Assembly: GCA_032207245.1 (NCBI GenBank)
Contig: CM063498.1
Coordinates: 94,216,301 to 94,280,300, forward strand
DNA from: Pardosa pseudoannulata
Lineage: Eukaryota; Arthropoda; Arachnida; Araneae; Lycosidae
DNA: 64,000 nt
Direction of reading: 5' to 3'
Part shown: one piece after another, positions 51,061 through 63,746 of the stretch
Layout of the letters: each line of letters starts with the position of its first letter
Position numbering within the stretch: the first letter of the stretch is position 1
Program-made: the position numbers and the translations under genes
Notes under the pieces: generated by a model
The model's database searches: none
What the model was told of the DNA's origin: nothing
Seen by the model: only the letters and a program-made list of their open reading frames with translations

Positions 51061-52650
51061 TTTTCTTCTTCTTCAATGGTATAACAGCCCAGTATTGACC
51101 CTGGCCTTCTCAATAAGCTTTTTCCAAGACATCCTTCTGGAGGCCAAATTCTTCCAGTTTTTTACTGTAAGTACCTGAAAGTCTCTTTCCAGGCAGTCTG
51201 TCCAACTCTGGCTGGGTCTTCCTAGTCTTAGTGTTCCTGTAAGTTTTGCATCGAAGACCCTTTTTGTTGTTAGGTCATTGTCCATTCTGACTACTTTATT
51301 CTATGCAATTTAAAGAAATTTATTATGTTAGGTTCATTATATAATTTATATATCTCTAAACTTGATCTCTTGAGCCATTTATTATTTTTTTTGCATTCCT
51401 CCAAATATGCTTCTAAGGATTTTTCTTTCAAAGGTCACCAGCAGTGTTGACAACCACACGATAATTATCGTATATGTACGATAATTTAGGACTCTGTGCG
51501 ATGAAAAATAATGTCGAAATTATGTGACATAATTCTGAAAAACTCTACGATAATTTCCTGATTTGTACGATAAAACAACTGTAGACTAATGGAGAATTAA
51601 AGGAACAAGGAATTTAACTGTAACTCTATGAAGAGCAACAACAAAAAATTGAGAATGTCTTTATTAAACCGATTATTAAATAATAATCGGTAGTATTACT
51701 GAATATTTCATATTTTCAAAAAAAAACCACAGTAAATAATGAATTATAACATTATTAAAAAGTATATATAAGTTTTTTTTCTTCTGTCAATACATAAAAT
51801 GCCTGAATAGTTTTATTGAGGGCAAATAGAATAAAGAAAACTAATTAAACTTTTGATTGTATAGAAATATATTAATTCTATAACCTAAATATATTTATAA
51901 ATAGTCCAAGATTTGAGTGAAATGTATAAAAATATATAAATAAAAATAATTAAAAATCTCTTGATTTCATTATCATTAACCCATAATGAATCAGTATCTA
52001 TATTGAAACTTTTTATATATGGTATGAAAATGCTTAGATCAGTAAAGAAAAATCATATGTCTGGTGTTTCATTTAAAGTAAAATACGGGGTAATAGAAAA
52101 ATATTTAATGAATCATATTAAAATATTTACATATTTCCCCCCACCAAAAAAAAAGTGGGGGGAGGGGAGGAACGTATAACGAGAAAATATATCGTACAAG
52201 CGCCATCTATTAACACTATTTTAAACAATTACAAAAATGTACGATAATTTATAAGCCAATGCCATAATTTTAGAACCTAGAATCCATAATTTTGACTTTA
52301 AAGGTTGGTAACACTGGTCACCAGTATCATTTCATCTGACAAAGTTGTTGGCCAGGTTTCACAAGCATAAGTTAAAACTAATCTTATTAGACATTTGTAA
52401 AATAAAATTTTTTTTTCCTTTTTATTAATTTTCATTTGATATATTTTCGTAAGCCATAAAAACATTTTTTTGCCATCATAACTCTCTTGTGGATCTCTGT
52501 CATAACATCATTTTTGTTGCTTACCTTAGATCCTAAATAGGTAAAGCAATCCCCCACCTCAAATTTATATCCTTCCATTTTTAGATGTTCACTTACGTAC
52601 CCAGTTTTTGTGCATGGAATATATTTTGTCTTATTTTTTTTACTCTAAGG
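51061..52650 (-). pseudogene. 3' end of a LINE reverse-transcriptase ORF, split by a hAT MITE
   Basis: On the minus strand, from about 52650, one frame gives KTGYVSEHLKMEGYKFEVGD, CFTYLGSKVSNKNDVMTEIH, KRVMMAKKCFYGL, a stop, then LFYKCLIRLVLTYACETW. This is the post-RT region of arthropod LINE ORF2 proteins (Y-L-G-S, K-R-I, L-Y-K-x-L-I-R-P-V-L-x-Y-x-S-E-T-W). After the insert the same frame resumes (FERKILRSIFGG). Two frameshifts follow, with IYKLYNEPNI, then RVFDAKLTGTLRLGRPSQSW and VKNWKNLASRRMSWKKLIEK, ending at an authentic-looking stop at 51073. The sequence just after the stop is a (GAA)n tail (plus strand TTCTTCTTCTTC at about 51063-51074). The element is 5' truncated and inactive. Confidence 0.92.
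51442..52316. mobile_element. hAT-type MITE, 875 bp, inserted in the LINE
   Basis: Terminal inverted repeats CAGTGTTGACAACC (51442-51455) and, inward from the right, CAGTGTTACCAACC (52316-52303): 12 of 14 match. A perfect 8 bp direct duplication GTCACCAG lies at 51434-51441 and 52317-52324. ACGATAATT-type motifs cluster near both ends as subterminal repeats (left 51470-51570, right 52235-52290). The interior frame at 51961-52179 has no transposase similarity. TSD length and CAGTGTT ends indicate hAT. Removing it with one TSD copy restores the LINE frame exactly. Confidence 0.93.
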
Positions 52651-55270
52651 CCCATCTATTTAAAGTAATAGTTTAATAATTTTTACCAACATTTATAGGG
52701 ACACACTATAGAATTAGACAATTTATTGTTTATCTATGTATGTAAAAACGAAAAAAAGTCAACTTATTGACAATTCCATGGACAGTCAGTTTTATTCTAA
52801 ACATTATAGGAAAACTGTATAACTAACTTAGCTCTTGAGTCTTAAACACAAAAGAGTCTTAGAAGTTTTAAATGCTTTATAACTTTTTCAAATTTTTGCA
52901 TTTTTTTATCCGAAATATTTAGATCTATTAAAACTTTGTATATATAACAGTATCTTGAGTACGTAAATTTTCAGCTATCTTTGAGGCTATATTTTATGAA
53001 ATTTTTACTGATTTAGTGAAAATCAATTTGCATACAAAAAGAAGATAATCAACAAACTTCGTGTAGTTTTTATTATATATATTAAAGAAAATCTACAAAA
53101 TAATAACACTTGTATTGCAAATACAAAATAAGCTTTAAAATTATTATGTATGAAATTCAAGTAAAAATAATATATACATATATATTTATATATAACGTCA
53201 TTTAATGTGTTTCATTTAACAATAAAGCCCCTTATGAAAATGTCGCATATGTAAATATCTTTTAAAATATTTAAGATACACATTTCAAATTTTGTATGCA
53301 TATGCAGAAAATTTGGACAGTAAAAAAATAATATAAAATTAGATGTTTTACTAATATTTCAGATTATTGTATCTCTTTTAGCAACCATTTTAAGAAAAAC
53401 AGACTATTTGCATTAAAATGTATTCGGTTAAACATTACATCAAAATATTTAGGGCAATTAAGAATTAGTTTTTGTTTTATTTTTTACAAATTGAGGATAG
53501 GTCTTAAATCCATAATTTTAAATTATTCAACAATTAATATTCTTAATATAAAGATAAATAATGCTCTTACACCAAATATATAAGACACTAAAATATACAA
53601 GAAATGAATTTTCGATTAAAAGACAGAAGTCAGTAAAAGTTTATCCTCTAATAATATTCATCAAAAATGTTTCCGCTTCAGTCAATGTTGAATTGTTCAG
53701 TCATTGTCAGTCAATTTCTTTTTACTATTTCTTTAGCAGTTATATTGAAACAAATTAGATTTTAGCTTTTCACTTGCATAAAATGCCGTCTATGTAAAAT
53801 AGTTATTTAAACTTGTAGGATAATTTAGAAATTTTATTCATTCTTTCATGGTAGCTAAAAGAATGCTTAACATTTTAAAATTTCATACTCTATGAAAAAC
53901 AATTCAAGAGACAATGTCTAAAAGTGCTGAGGAAAAAACAGAAAAGAGTAATACGCCTGAAAATGTTTGAAGTCACTAATAAGGTATATAAAAATCAAGC
54001 TGTCACAAAAAAATATCTTAAGTTTTAAAACAAGAATGTATGACAAAAGTCTCTTTAAACAAAATAATTCTTCTATTTCAAAAGTCTGACTCGATTATTT
54101 CTGGTTTGACTTCTTCGGAATAAAAAAAAATGCTTTTCATTATTTTAGTTAAATTCTGTCATTTTTAGTCACTTGCCCTTTTTATTCCAAAAACATTAAT
54201 ACGATTTCTCAATCGTGAGTCTTTTTTCAATAACCAAGTACGTTATTTCATTTAAAACTAAATTAAATCTTTTCTAAAAGTGTATCTGAATAGTCGATAC
54301 TTAAATACATACTTCAGAATTAATATTTAACTTTCGTTTTCTAAAGCACTAAATTAAATTTAGTATTTTTGAAAAAGCTATATCAAAAATCACACATGTT
54401 AAAGTAAAATACATCAAATAAGATTTGAAAATTTAATTTGTATTTTCCTTAATAGTACTTATTAACGACTGTTTCTGTTTATACTGCATTATTATTATCT
54501 AATTATACTGTTGAATGAAATTATGAATAACTATGAAAGTGGATATAAAAAACTGCGTAATATTTTATTTGATTTGCAGAATTAAATAATATAGTAATCT
54601 CTAAAGTAAAGATGTATTGAATGATGCTTAGTAGAGTCAAAAACTTCCCCGAATTTGTTTATAATTATTAATGTAAGGTTTTTAAATAATTCCAAGTCTC
54701 TTACAATTGTTCAAAACACTAATGAAACCCTTTATTAAAAAATTCTTTAGACTATCTTGTCTCATTTTTCACAATGTCTTCTGAATTCACGAAACTGAAT
54801 TCCGTCATGTTTTTAAATTGAAGCATAAATTTGTAGGAGTGTCACAGTTTGTTATAGTTCTGTTATTTAATTGCCTTCAACCGTTGAGACAAAACATTAA
54901 ATTTCTAGCTTTTTGCCGCTAAGACTTGGGATATAGGTTATGTTTGCCACAATGTACCAGGGTCATTAACATAGCATATTCTTTTGAGTATATTAAGGTT
55001 ATATCACTGCATTTTTTTTACTCTTATAACGTAATGTCCAACAGTTAGCAAGGGGTTATGCTAATAATAACCTCAAACTTTAAACATATGCTTTAAATTT
55101 TATTTAAATAAAATTTTTAATACCATGATAAATTTTCACTCTAAACTTGAATGCTTCCAAATATTTTTATTACATACTATTTCATCTAAAATTATTGTTT
55201 ACCGGGTCAATCGCTAGTACAGTGATTAAAATCTTAAGTTTAGGCCAATGGTTTCCAACTGGGGCGTTAC
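52650..55270. other. AT-rich DNA without a supported gene
   Basis: A 65-codon frame at 53561 has no domain. No tandem or terminal repeats noted. Confidence 0.4.
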
Positions 55271-55284
55271 CACCTTCCTGTTGC

Positions 55285-55457
55285 ACCGAACGATGGCCAA
55301 AGGGTTAGAGTGCTAATCTTCGGTACAGGAGTTCATGGATTGGTATCCCATTGTGACATGAACTTTCGTAGCCATTCAGAATCGGCCTTAAGCAGTAGAT
55401 CCCACTCTCATTATCCCTTGTGTTGCAAAAAAGTAGACCGTAGCACTCCAAACCAAA
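55285..55457 (+). mobile_element. tRNA-derived SINE (family 1), 173 bp, with TSD
   Basis: A perfect 12 bp duplication CCTTCCTGTTGC lies at 55273-55284 and 55458-55469. The head is ACCGAACGATGGCCAAAGGG, the B-box region is weak (GGATTGGTATCCC), the body is shared with other copies (GGCCTTAAGCAGTAGATCCC, GTTGCAAAAAAGTAGACCGT) and the short tail is CCAAACCAAA. The 71-codon frame across it is chance. Confidence 0.93.
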
Positions 55458-55469
55458 CCTTCCTGTTGC

Positions 55470-56640
55470 TTTGGAACAAATCTAAGAGAGATTTTTTGGT
55501 CCAAGACAAATTGAGGGAACGTTGAGAACCAACCACTACCCTCCGAAAAATTAGATGAAGGTTTTTATTAATGCTAAAAATAATCAGACACGTTTTACCA
55601 TATACAGTTCTAAATGGGTTTTTTTTTTCAATAGTGAAAATTGGTCATTTGAGATTGGTAACAGCAGCCAACACAAAGAGATTAATAAAACTTTAACCAT
55701 TAAATCAATATTGTACATAAGTTTTTAAAATATCTTCCTTTCTTAGTAGTAATATTTTCCTGGTTATCATAATTTTCAAAATATATCGATATATAATGTT
55801 GATACTTGATCTAATAGAATGCCTCATCGAATCACCGCTTTAAAAGGTAGAAGACGAGTCTAAAAATTAAAAATTCGCATGCTCCGATTACAGTTGATAT
55901 TAAAAATGAGAATGAAAGTACAATTTTGTGAATAGGGGCGGTGGGACCTAAATAGTGTTAAATTCGGTCCTAGGCAATCCTTCGTATATTTTTAAGTGTT
56001 TATTATTAAACAGGTATTTCAAATTGCGAAAGTAAAAGACAAAAAACTTTCAGGTATGAATAATTGAAATCTTAAATATAAGTACCTAATGTAGCAACCA
56101 TGAAATCATGTTTTTTTTTATAAAATTGTAATAGTTCAGAAACAGCATTTCATTCATAGTCACTATTCACTTCTTGCAACGAATATTTGAAGTCTTATCT
56201 GAATTCACTTAAAAGTGTTTCAGAACTTCAAATCGCTAATTATTTGTAGATGAATAAATTAATCTTCAAATCATCAAGTAGCAACTCTTACTTTCTTTCG
56301 TTTTTCTTTCTTATGCTATAGATATCTCTCACTTTATGAAGAAACATAAATACAGTTTCTTATCTTTCATAAATCGACAAGTAAATATTCAATTACCCTT
56401 GTACCAAATAAAATTGCTGAACCGTTAGGCTTATTTATGCATGACTTATTGTTCACAGTCTTTTCCCCTTTTCTTTCAATACTATCGTCATTATTTTCTG
56501 AAACTTACCCCTGGTATACTTGTTCAAGCTTTACTTCTTCCAGAAATTCCACCTTAACTTTTTGCTAAAACATCGCAGCTTGAAGAACATTATGTTTGAA
56601 TCTGCTTGTATGAATTTTTATATTATATCACCCCATATAT
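55470..56640. other. AT-rich DNA, nothing recognised
   Basis: No supported feature. Confidence 0.4.
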
Positions 56641-56647
56641 TTTGGTA

Positions 56648-56980
<333 letters not shown>

Positions 56981-56984
56981 TTTT

Positions 56985-57696
56985 CCTTCCATCCGTGTGT
57001 TTGTAATAGTACTTCTCCTAAACGGCTGGACTGATTTTGACGAAATTTTTTTATGTAATTAAGTTGATTCGAGAATGGTGTAGATTTACAATTTGATCCG
57101 TTAAAAAATGTTTTTTTATTAGAAATCTGGAATTGCAAGATTATTGAGATTATGATAATGCCGCTTGAAATCCGGCACTGCCAACGTAGCTGCAGTGGTC
57201 AGCACAACAGGCTTCAGTACGAGAAGTCCCTGGATCAAATCTCCGTACAGGCGATGTGGGATTTTTCATTTAATGTAATTACGCTTATGTAGGCATTAAT
57301 GAAAAACTTTTGTTCAGCAGATCACATTAAGAAAAAAAACTAATTTCATTTATGGTAATATTAAGATTAAAAATGTATTTTAAGATTTATATTTTGTAAG
57401 TTAAAAAATATATATATGCTATGAAAATGATTTGAGTTTTTTATTCTTTCTTGCTATTATTTAAGACAATTCTAAGTTTTTGCTCAACACATTAAATTTA
57501 CAGTATACATATACGCTCACAGGCAATTGATAAGTCTAGCTGAGATGACTGTATGTGTGGTGCCGTTAAGTATTTTTAAATTTTTTTTCTTTACTTTTCC
57601 ATCAAATCTGTCTACTTTATAATTTATTTTAAAACATTTTACAATTTTTGGATTGACAGCGTTAAAATAGGACAACGCCTGTAGGGTCGTCTAGTA
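56985..57696 (+). mobile_element. Helitron-like repeat with tRNA-like core, copy B
   Basis: Starts just after (TA)n with TTTTCCTTCCATCC, then CCTAAACGGCTGGACTGATT and AAGTTGATTCGAGAATGGT. At 57185-57250 it has an A-box-like TAGCTGCAGTGGTCAGCACA and GGCTTCAGTACGAG...CCTGGATCAAATCTCC, a tRNA-like promoter and arm. It ends GGACAACGCCTGTAGGGTCG TCTAG followed by T near 57696. CTAG|T is the usual form of Helitron 3' ends. A longer version of copy A (20080-20545, minus). Confidence 0.6.
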
Positions 57697-57699
57697 TAC

Positions 57700-58170
57700 T
57701 TTACCAAATAAAAATTTTAAAACTTATATAAGTTTTAGAATCCATATCTTGCAGCAATACAATCTATTTCGAATATAATATAACAGTATTACGTAAAACG
57801 AAGAACATATTTTAACTCGAAATACACATCTTCCAACACGGAAACGTCAGTCTGTAAGATGTGTATTTTACAAATGAATATTCACCATCCATACAAATTA
57901 TTAATTAATTACAAAATTATCTGTTCACAAAAACGCACAAAAGTATTTATATTTTTAATATTTTTAAAGAAAATTTTGACTTTGTTGTATTCAATATGTA
58001 TTTTTAACTCTCAAATATTATAATAAAATTATAATATTTAGATACGATTGGTCAGGTAGTCTTTACATTTATCTCTGGCAAACATAATACATCCTTCCCC
58101 TTTACATAATTGTGTAGATAAGAATAATTCTCGAATTGAAAATAAATTAATTTAATATCTTATTATGATT
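57700..58170. other. AT-rich DNA, nothing recognised
   Basis: No supported feature. Confidence 0.4.
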
Positions 58171-58179
58171 ATTCTTTAA

Positions 58180-58790
58180 CACGTTGACTGCCATACGCAT
58201 TTTCGATGGTTTGTCCAAGGCACGACGTGAACTTTTCATTATGCGATGAATATATGTTGAAATATTTTTTGCAGCAGATAAAATGAGTTATAAAATCATG
58301 CGTGAAGCAGCTTTCGGAGTTGGAGTCACCCGTGACTCCTGCAGTGCTGTAGGCAATTGTTACGATTGTCCTTTTTTTTTCATACAATCGTGCTTCGATT
58401 GCTAAGTGATTACTCTCATTCTTTAACATTCAAGGCAGCTAAGAAGAACTAGAGAAAAGAATTTGGCTGAAAAAGTGGTGACATATTGTTCCAATTGCGT
58501 TGATTCACTTTTTCTTTGCCTTGAATGTTTCAATCTGACTCATCGCAATATACACAAATAAAATGTATATTTTTCACGTACTAATAAAATTATTTTTGTA
58601 TGTTCTATATTGCATTAATTTCTTCAAACTATTATAATAACAATAGTATCGTGTAAAAATTTTTCAGTATCCATATTTACTAAAATTATGTACTTTTATT
58701 ATTTTCTGCGTCGCCGATGACCATTGACCCCAAGGTGTAGCCAAATCGAGTGCCGGTCATAGGTGACCCCCCCCCATGACAGTTAACATG
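58180..58790 (+). mobile_element. Deleted piggyBac element, 611 bp
   Basis: TTAA at 58176-58179 and 58791-58794. The left end CACGTTGACTGCCATACG and the right end inward CATGTTAACTGTCATGG form a TIR of about 16 bp with three mismatches. Inside, only the 5' terminal region and the transposase C-terminus remain, so the catalytic domain is lost. A different family from the CCC-ended elements at 27168 and 49495. Confidence 0.88.
58431..58562 (+). pseudogene. piggyBac transposase C-terminal cysteine-rich finger
   Basis: A frame from AGG CAG CTA reads RQLRRTREKNLAEKVVTYCS, then NCVDSLFLCLECFNLTHRNI and HK, ending in TAA at 58562. The C-x2-C...C-x2-C-x4-H pattern is the C-terminal zinc-binding domain of piggyBac transposases, which binds the terminal palindromes. 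An in-frame TAA lies just upstream, so only the C-terminus is left. The minus-strand frame at 58169-58429 is a shadow. Confidence 0.88.
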
Positions 58791-58799
58791 TTAATATGT

Positions 58800-58980
58800 T
58801 TGAATTGTAAATATTTCATTCTTTGCGTCCGTGAAACTTCTTCATGTCATCAATAAAGTTCATGCTCTAAAGTAAAATCTTTGTCTAATCTTCCTTCTGC
58901 TATTTTACATGCTAAAAGTCTACTGTGCTAAAAGACATGTCTCTGTTTGGCATTACGTCGTTAATAGGCTTTTGTTAATA
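58800..58980. other. Spacer, nothing recognised
   Basis: Contains GTTAATAGGCTTTTGTTAAT, a short direct repeat of GTTAATAGGC with TTTT between (about 58960-58983). Confidence 0.4.
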
Positions 58981-58982
58981 GG

Positions 58983-59641
<659 letters not shown>

Positions 59642-59697
<56 letters not shown>

Positions 59698-59725
59698 TAT
59701 GTATATATATATATACATATATGAA
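59642..59725. repeat. (TA)n array
   Basis: About 53 bp of TA, then a TATATATGATTATGTATATA tail. Confidence 0.95.
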
Positions 59726-59729
59726 TATA

Positions 59730-60705
59730 TAGAGAGATAGAATACAAATATAATTAATATGGTTAATTTCAATTAAAATATCGTTGCATGTCTGTATATG
59801 TATATATGTGTGTGTGTTTATATTTAACAATATTTTAATTTAAACTAACCAACTTAATTATAATTCTATCCTAAAATAAATTTTTAACATCTCTATCACT
59901 AAAACATATGATGTCATAGCTTACGAATAAGGAAGACTATTACATTTCAGAAAATAGTCTTTATTTTTAGTCTCTTATTTATAGTCTTGATCAACAAGTC
60001 AATTGTTGATCATCTTCCTACATCCAATACGGAAAAATTTATTTCAGTTGTAAAGATTATTTTACATTTTCAGATAACATATTTCTAAATCATTTTTATA
60101 TTTATTTATATCCTATTAGGCAAGCGTATTTCTCTACATATTTTTCAAGCTTCTGATATTGAAAGAATATCACAATTCCCGTTCGGCAAATAAAATGTAC
60201 GATTAAAGTAACTGCCAGTTAATAAATTCCCTACCATTGTAATATCTCCCTTTAACGTAAAAGCTTTTGGGAACTCTATTTATTTATACATATTTTTGTG
60301 CTCCTCGAAAAATCTGTAGAAAAGATTATACTGCAGCATTAAGGGTATGGGAATAACTGTTTTGGAAAATGTTTACGGATTCATTAGAATAGAAATGCCT
60401 TTCAGTACGTTTTCATTATCTTTATTTTGTCATTTTTACCAGGATCAATAAAATTTTTGAAAGCTATTTAGATTTGTCAGCACATGATGGTTTACTGTTA
60501 TTTTAATCCAATTTTTAGCGAGTGTCTAATGTATCAATTCTTTAGAAGAATTTTGTTGTCATGAAAATTTAAAGCGTATTTTACTTATCATTAATTTGTT
60601 CAAAGTGTTTTGAGGGATCTCGAGAATGTGAATAAGTCGAAGAATGAACAGAAATTGCTTTTATCAGAATTTGTTTTAACTAGAAATGGCTATAGAAGCC
60701 CAATG
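59730..60705. other. AT-rich DNA, nothing recognised
   Basis: No supported feature. Confidence 0.4.
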
Positions 60706-60710
60706 ATCTT

Positions 60711-60870
60711 GGTTTGGTTTGGAGTGCTACGCTCTACATTTTTGCAACAAGAGGGCTAATGAGACCGGGACCTACAGCTTAAAGCAGTTTTCGAACGGTT
60801 ACAAACTTCCATGCCACAGTGGGATTCGAACCCACGAACTCTGGTAGAGAAGGCCAGCCTATTGGTCTTA
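60711..60870 (-). mobile_element. tRNA-derived SINE (family 1), minus strand
   Basis: Begins (plus strand) with GGTTTGGTTTGGAGTGCTAC, the complement of the AACCAAACC tail. Then GCAACAAGAGGGCTAATGAG, CTTAAAGCAGTTTTCGAACG, CATGCCACAGTGGGATTCGA (B box on the minus strand) and a decayed head. No TSD found. Confidence 0.88.
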
Positions 60871-60879
60871 GAGTATCTC

Positions 60880-61095
60880 TTCAACACTTCACAGGTTCGT
60901 TTCCTTGACTTCGCAAGGTTGACTCTGCCTTACATTACTTCAGCGGGTAGGCAATTTGAGAACCAAGCATGCTTGTGAATAAAAGTCTGGGATTTCCACG
61001 TAAAGCTGACCCTCTAACCGGGACATATGCTTCTCACCAAGGAGATTAGCACCGTAGGCCATTGCACCACATGACCTGTATACGTGGTGTGTATA
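60880..61095 (-). mobile_element. Possible second SINE-type repeat abutting the first
   Basis: On the minus strand GTGGTGCAATGGCCTACGGT resembles an A-box region, with GGTTAGAGGGTCAGCTT, GATTTACGTGG-like and GCCTACCCGCTGAAGTAATG downstream. Balanced base composition. Only one copy in the window, so the repeat call rests on composition and a remembered arthropod repeat style. The 60-codon minus frame is chance. Confidence 0.35.
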
Positions 61096-61096
61096 T

Positions 61097-61132
61097 GCCT
61101 GTACACGTGGCCTGTGTGCCACGTGTACAGGC
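61097..61132. repeat. Perfect 15 bp inverted repeat with CACGTG arms
   Basis: GCCTGTACACGTGGC (61097-61111), loop CTGTGT, GCCACGTGTACAGGC (61118-61132). The arms match perfectly and are GC-rich compared with the surroundings, each containing ACACGTGG with an E-box CACGTG. Confidence 0.92.
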
Positions 61133-61139
61133 GAAATAT

Positions 61140-63740
61140 TAGTTCATAATTCACAAACTTTAAAAGCTATTTGCGGATAAATAGAATTACACTCGGTGAA
61201 CAGAATTTGTTTTTCTAAATTTATTTCTTCATATACTTGTAACAAAGTGTTATATCACAACGTCATCGCTACCATTACGGAGATACTGACCGAAGAGCGA
61301 TAGTAATTTTAACGACCTTCACCCTTGGCCCGGTTTGGCATGTGGTTTTGCCACCCTTTTTCTCCTATGAAGAGAAGTTAAAATAGAAGAAATTTTTTTT
61401 CTGTAGCTCGGAGCATGGTAGAAGGAATCTTCTTAAGCGGAAGCTGCCTGTCACCATTTTTTTTCTTGCAGAGTTATAATCGCCATCTTCGATGATCTCA
61501 TGGCCCTAGCGTTTCAATAATACACACACTTGCAGATTCAAAAATATTAGTATTTCGATTTCAAATAAATGGTCGTCAATGGTAAATCTTTGCTCATTTA
61601 TATCTTGCCTACTTTCTTGAGTTTTTCAACAGACCTGAATCTCAGCTGCTGTGTTGTGCGGTATTTTATTCTTGTTTATCCTTCCTACAACATGGTGTAA
61701 TAAGAGCAGCCTATGGGGAATTAGAGCCCATTAGACAAGCCCATGTGGACAGGATGTTCCGTAACAGCGGGGCATAGCAGCCAAAAATCTATTGTACCCA
61801 AATCCAAGAAAATACAACTCCAAGATTACATAAGAAAAGAGGCCAGTGGATGAAGCCAATTTCAGCAGACACCTGACAAGAATATCCTGCTGCAACCAAG
61901 GCTCAAGAGGAGACCAAAATGCTCAAAATTAACAGCCAAGAAAAATACATAATCACATAGAACAGCTTTCTTCAGGCTATTTTTAAGAAGCATCAAAATC
62001 TCTTTAATACGCTTACTGGAGCAGCCATCTTTCAAAGTAGAAGCATTATAAAATATAGGAAAAATTTTATTCTAAACAGAGTAGAACTTTTATTTTACAT
62101 TGAATAAAAAATAGTCTACTATAATAAAAAATTTTCAATTCAAAAGGGATATTATTCTTTAACCGTTAATCTCTGTGAAAGTACAAGAAAACGTGAAGTG
62201 CAATAAATATGTACATGAATTTTATTATTGCATTTTACCATGTGAAAAAATGGAAGGTTAATTAGTAACGTAGCATCCAGTACTACATCTGAGGATAAAA
62301 TAGTTTATAACATATTTTGACATTTTTTGGGATCAAGATATAAATAAATGAAAGAGAAAAATCTTATTTAAAAGTGTAATGTAAGGAAAATCTTGCTATA
62401 CCAACTGCTTTCATGTACTAAACTACCAACAAATTTTGGTTCCTTTATTCTAGAAATGTTTATTTTTAATTTCTTCTTGCGGCTTAGCTCCAGCTTGCAT
62501 TGTATTTTATTTTAGTTTTATGAAAGGATTCATGAGAATTATAGCATACAATAAATGGTTACGTTTCCGTCAGATAAGTCTTAGAATAAATCACCAAATA
62601 TTGCTAAATAAAGCCCTTATATAGATTTTAAATAATCTGAAATTATAGTAGAAGTGTTTTTAGATACTATTTCCCGTTTTTAATTATCTAAACTTATGCA
62701 AAAAGTTAGGCATGAAACGATTAGTATGTATGAACTACATATTTTCTCATAAGACAATAATTCAACATAAAAAAATATTTTTTGTTTTCAATAATAATCT
62801 GCTATATTAAGGGATTGTTAAGATAGCTGTTTGGATACAATTTAAAAATATTTTTTTATATTTGAGCATTTTAAACATTAGAGATGAAACTCTTCTGGCA
62901 TTTTATTATTAATAATTGAGAGATTTTAGTCATAATTTGATTTTTTTGACACGAATTGCAACAATAAACAAAAAATTTATCAATGCATGAAATCAATTTT
63001 TAAGGTGATCAAAATTTATGAATTTTTCGTATAATCAAAATTATCTTACTTGTAAAATGACGCATACATATATTATTCAGTGATGTGATTAAACTACTTA
63101 TAATGTTATATCACCATCAGAACGATTTAACACTATGTCATTCCAATATGTCTAAACCTTCAAGGTTCTTTTCTTAAAAATAATAAAAACTTAATTGAAA
63201 AATTTCTCTTTATAACCATTAAGACCTTAATAATTTCTGATAAATATTATGTTGATGAATATCTTGATTCTAAATTGCTATGCCCTCTCGGGAATGAAAA
63301 ATTATGAAATTTAAGTAATTAAATAATGCAGCTTATTTTCATCCTATAATTTAAATATTCTAGGGTGAAACATATAAAACAATGTTTTACTATAAGGAGA
63401 AAAAGTGTTTTGAAAAAAAATACAAAAATCAATTTCTCAAAGAAAACATTTAAAAATTTTGATAGAACTGTCAGACGCTAATAAAACAATATAAAGGAAA
63501 TAAAGGAAAATGTAAATGTGTATTAAAAATATTTTAAAAATAAATTGTTTGAGAATAATAAAATTCTAAGTTCTTCAACTTAGTTGCCTACACTTATACG
63601 ACTCAAGAAATTCCCACTTCCGATTTATTATTTATATTCTCAATTTGTTTCCTCTTTGTTAAAATGTAATGAAATAAAAAGCACTCTCGGCGTTCTAAAT
63701 ACGTATCCTATATAAAAAAAAACTATAAATGTTTTAAGAT
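61140..63740. other. No supported gene; GC-richer patches at 61250-61500 and 61650-61970
   Basis: The patch around 61630-61700 resembles 16395-16480 (CAACAGACCTG, TGTTGTG, TTTTATTC, ACATGG). Beyond 62000 the DNA is AT-rich and featureless. Confidence 0.4.
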
Positions 63741-63746
63741 TGTATA

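Noticed and set aside
58169..58429. 86-codon minus-strand frame
   Set aside because: Starts outside the TTAA and runs antisense to the piggyBac fragment. The plus strand carries the finger motif.
60711..60870. tRNA gene on the minus strand (GGGATTCGAACCCACGAACT)
   Set aside because: The B-box region belongs to the SINE family shared with four other loci, and there is no complete cloverleaf.
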